64,000 nucleotides of DNA. Source: Mucilaginibacter sp. SG564. GTDB taxonomy: Bacteria > Bacteroidota > Bacteroidia > Sphingobacteriales > Sphingobacteriaceae. The DNA is taken from positions 1 through 64,000 of the forward strand of contig NZ_JABGNA010000003.1 in the NCBI RefSeq assembly GCF_013149275.1. Reading direction: 5' to 3'. The notes below the pieces were generated by a model. That model made no database searches and had not been told where the DNA came from. It saw only the letters and a program-made list of their open reading frames with translations. The position numbers were made by a program, and so were the translations under genes. This document shows positions 63,288 through 64,000 of the stretch, piece after piece; within the stretch, counting starts at the first letter, position 1; every line of letters begins with the position of its first letter.

Positions 63288-64000
63288 TTATTTTCCACTG
63301 CTTTTTTCCGGCAGCAGCACCAGCCGGATATAGTTCTTGCCGCTTAAATACTTATTAGCCGTGGCTTTTACACTTTCCGGAGTGACTTTCGATAAGTTGG
63401 CGTCATAATCATTTACCTCGTGCAGATCTTCCTGATTCTCCAGGTTTTCTATTAAATAACTCATCCACCAAATATTAGATTTCAGGTCAGTTTCCCGGCT
63501 GCGCTGATCCTCGGCCTTGTACTTGTCAATATTTACCTGCAGGGGGCCGGATATTTTTAGTTTGTTTATCTCTTCCAAAGCAGAAGCAATGAGTTTTTCT
63601 ACGTTCTGGGGTGCACAGCCAAATGAAATGTTAAAGTTGTAGCGGGGGTGCGGGAACTTACTCACTTCTTCCCATACTCCAGGGCTGTATACACCGCTTT
63701 CATCTTCCCTCAGGCGTTCCGTGAGCCTGATCTGCAGGACTTCTTTTAGTGCATCCAGTTGTGTTTTTTCAGCAGCACTGTAGTCGAAAGTGCCCGAGAA
63801 TACCAGGTTGACCCTGGCTTTAGCTTCGGTGCCTTTATAAACAGTTTTCTCAATCCTTCCTTCCGGCGAGTGTATGTTCAGATCTTTATAGTTTTCACCC
63901 TTGTAGGTAGAAGGCAGACCGCCAAGGTATTTTTCGAGTAAAGGCTTGATTTCCTCAATCCTAAAGTTGCCGATAAAAACAAAGGTAAAATTGGATGCAT
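63288..64000 (-). CDS. M16-family metallopeptidase, C-terminal part (cut by window end)
   Basis: The minus-strand frame is open from the window edge to a stop at 63288, about 237 residues. It starts SNFTFVFIGNFRIEEIKPLL and continues with YLGGLPSTY, TEAKARVNLVFSGTF and LTERLREDESGVYSPG, the order of the inactive C-terminal M16 (insulinase/PqqL-like) domain. The ending GKNYIRLVLLPEKSSGK appears natural. The catalytic HxxEH half lies outside the window. Relatives are periplasmic zinc peptidases. An internal ATG near 63665 is not the start. Confidence 0.88.
   Translation of the reverse strand, partial: ASNFTFVFIGNFRIEEIKPLLEKYLGGLPSTYKGENYKDLNIHSPEGRIEKTVYKGTEAKARVNLVFSGTFDYSAAEKTQLDALKEVLQIRLTERLREDESGVYSPGVWEEVSKFPHPRYNFNISFGCAPQNVEKLIASALEEINKLKISGPLQVNIDKYKAEDQRSRETDLKSNIWWMSYLIENLENQEDLHEVNDYDANLSKVTPESVKATANKYLSGKNYIRLVLLPEKSSGK

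Overview
The window looks like the chromosome of a Bacteroidota bacterium, most likely a soil or plant-associated member of the Sphingobacteriaceae (Mucilaginibacter/Pedobacter type). Evidence: three SusC/SusD pairs, a FecI/FecR-type sigma/anti-sigma pair, a hybrid two-component system with a propeller sensor, A-rich leaders with no Shine-Dalgarno site, and promoters of the Bacteroidota form TAnnTTTG. The genus is an inference from gene style, not from a marker gene.

Layout. 1-6.5 kb: topoisomerase III, a secreted esterase with TPRs, a GT-C type membrane protein, a candidate small RNA, and a PAP2 phosphatase, separated by palindromic and tandem repeats. 6.5-10 kb: a membrane protein and a NarL-type histidine kinase, then a tandemly duplicated LuxR-type response regulator whose first copy is broken. 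10.2-15.2 kb: an alanine-rich small protein, a terminator-like hairpin, a one-TM protein, an HTTM (SdpB-like) membrane protein, a DCC thiol-disulfide protein, and three paralogous class 3 lipases without signal peptides. I rate this as the most interesting unexplained locus. 15.3-18.4 kb: an AraC-type regulator, a SnoaL-like protein and a PEP-mutase/isocitrate-lyase-like enzyme; the last two share an identical 20-bp upstream site at identical spacing. 18.7-30.7 kb: ECF sigma factor, FecR, STN-domain SusC and SusD, then a siderophore-type TonB receptor, an aldo/keto reductase and a DUF1080 protein.

30.7-45 kb: DoxX protein, then a polysaccharide utilization locus read on the minus strand (SusC, SusD, small secreted protein, GH5 with ricin-type lectin repeats, GH30) with its own hybrid two-component regulator. 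The enzyme pair suggests a beta-1,6-galactan or similar beta-linked glycan. 45-52 kb: a DUF6515 protein, a secreted alkaline-phosphatase-superfamily phosphodiesterase, and a third SusC/SusD pair. 52.3-55.7 kb: a small membrane protein, two TetR regulators with visible operators, and an aldo/keto reductase that shares its operator with the second TetR gene.

55.7-63.1 kb is an accessory, scrambled region: an AAA_14/DUF4143 ATPase preceded by an 18-bp motif repeated every 33 bp, a frameshifted HTH fragment, a tight three-gene minus-strand operon of unknown proteins (one with a PD-(D/E)XK-like motif), and truncated KAP NTPase, Wzt-type ABC ATPase and surface-protein fragments. The window ends inside an M16 metallopeptidase gene. 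Two dispersed palindromic repeat families (copies near 16.8/40.4/40.6 kb and 18.6/40.2 kb) occupy intergenic space, densely so between the hybrid regulator and its SusC gene. No rRNA, tRNA, CRISPR array or intact transposase was recognised.
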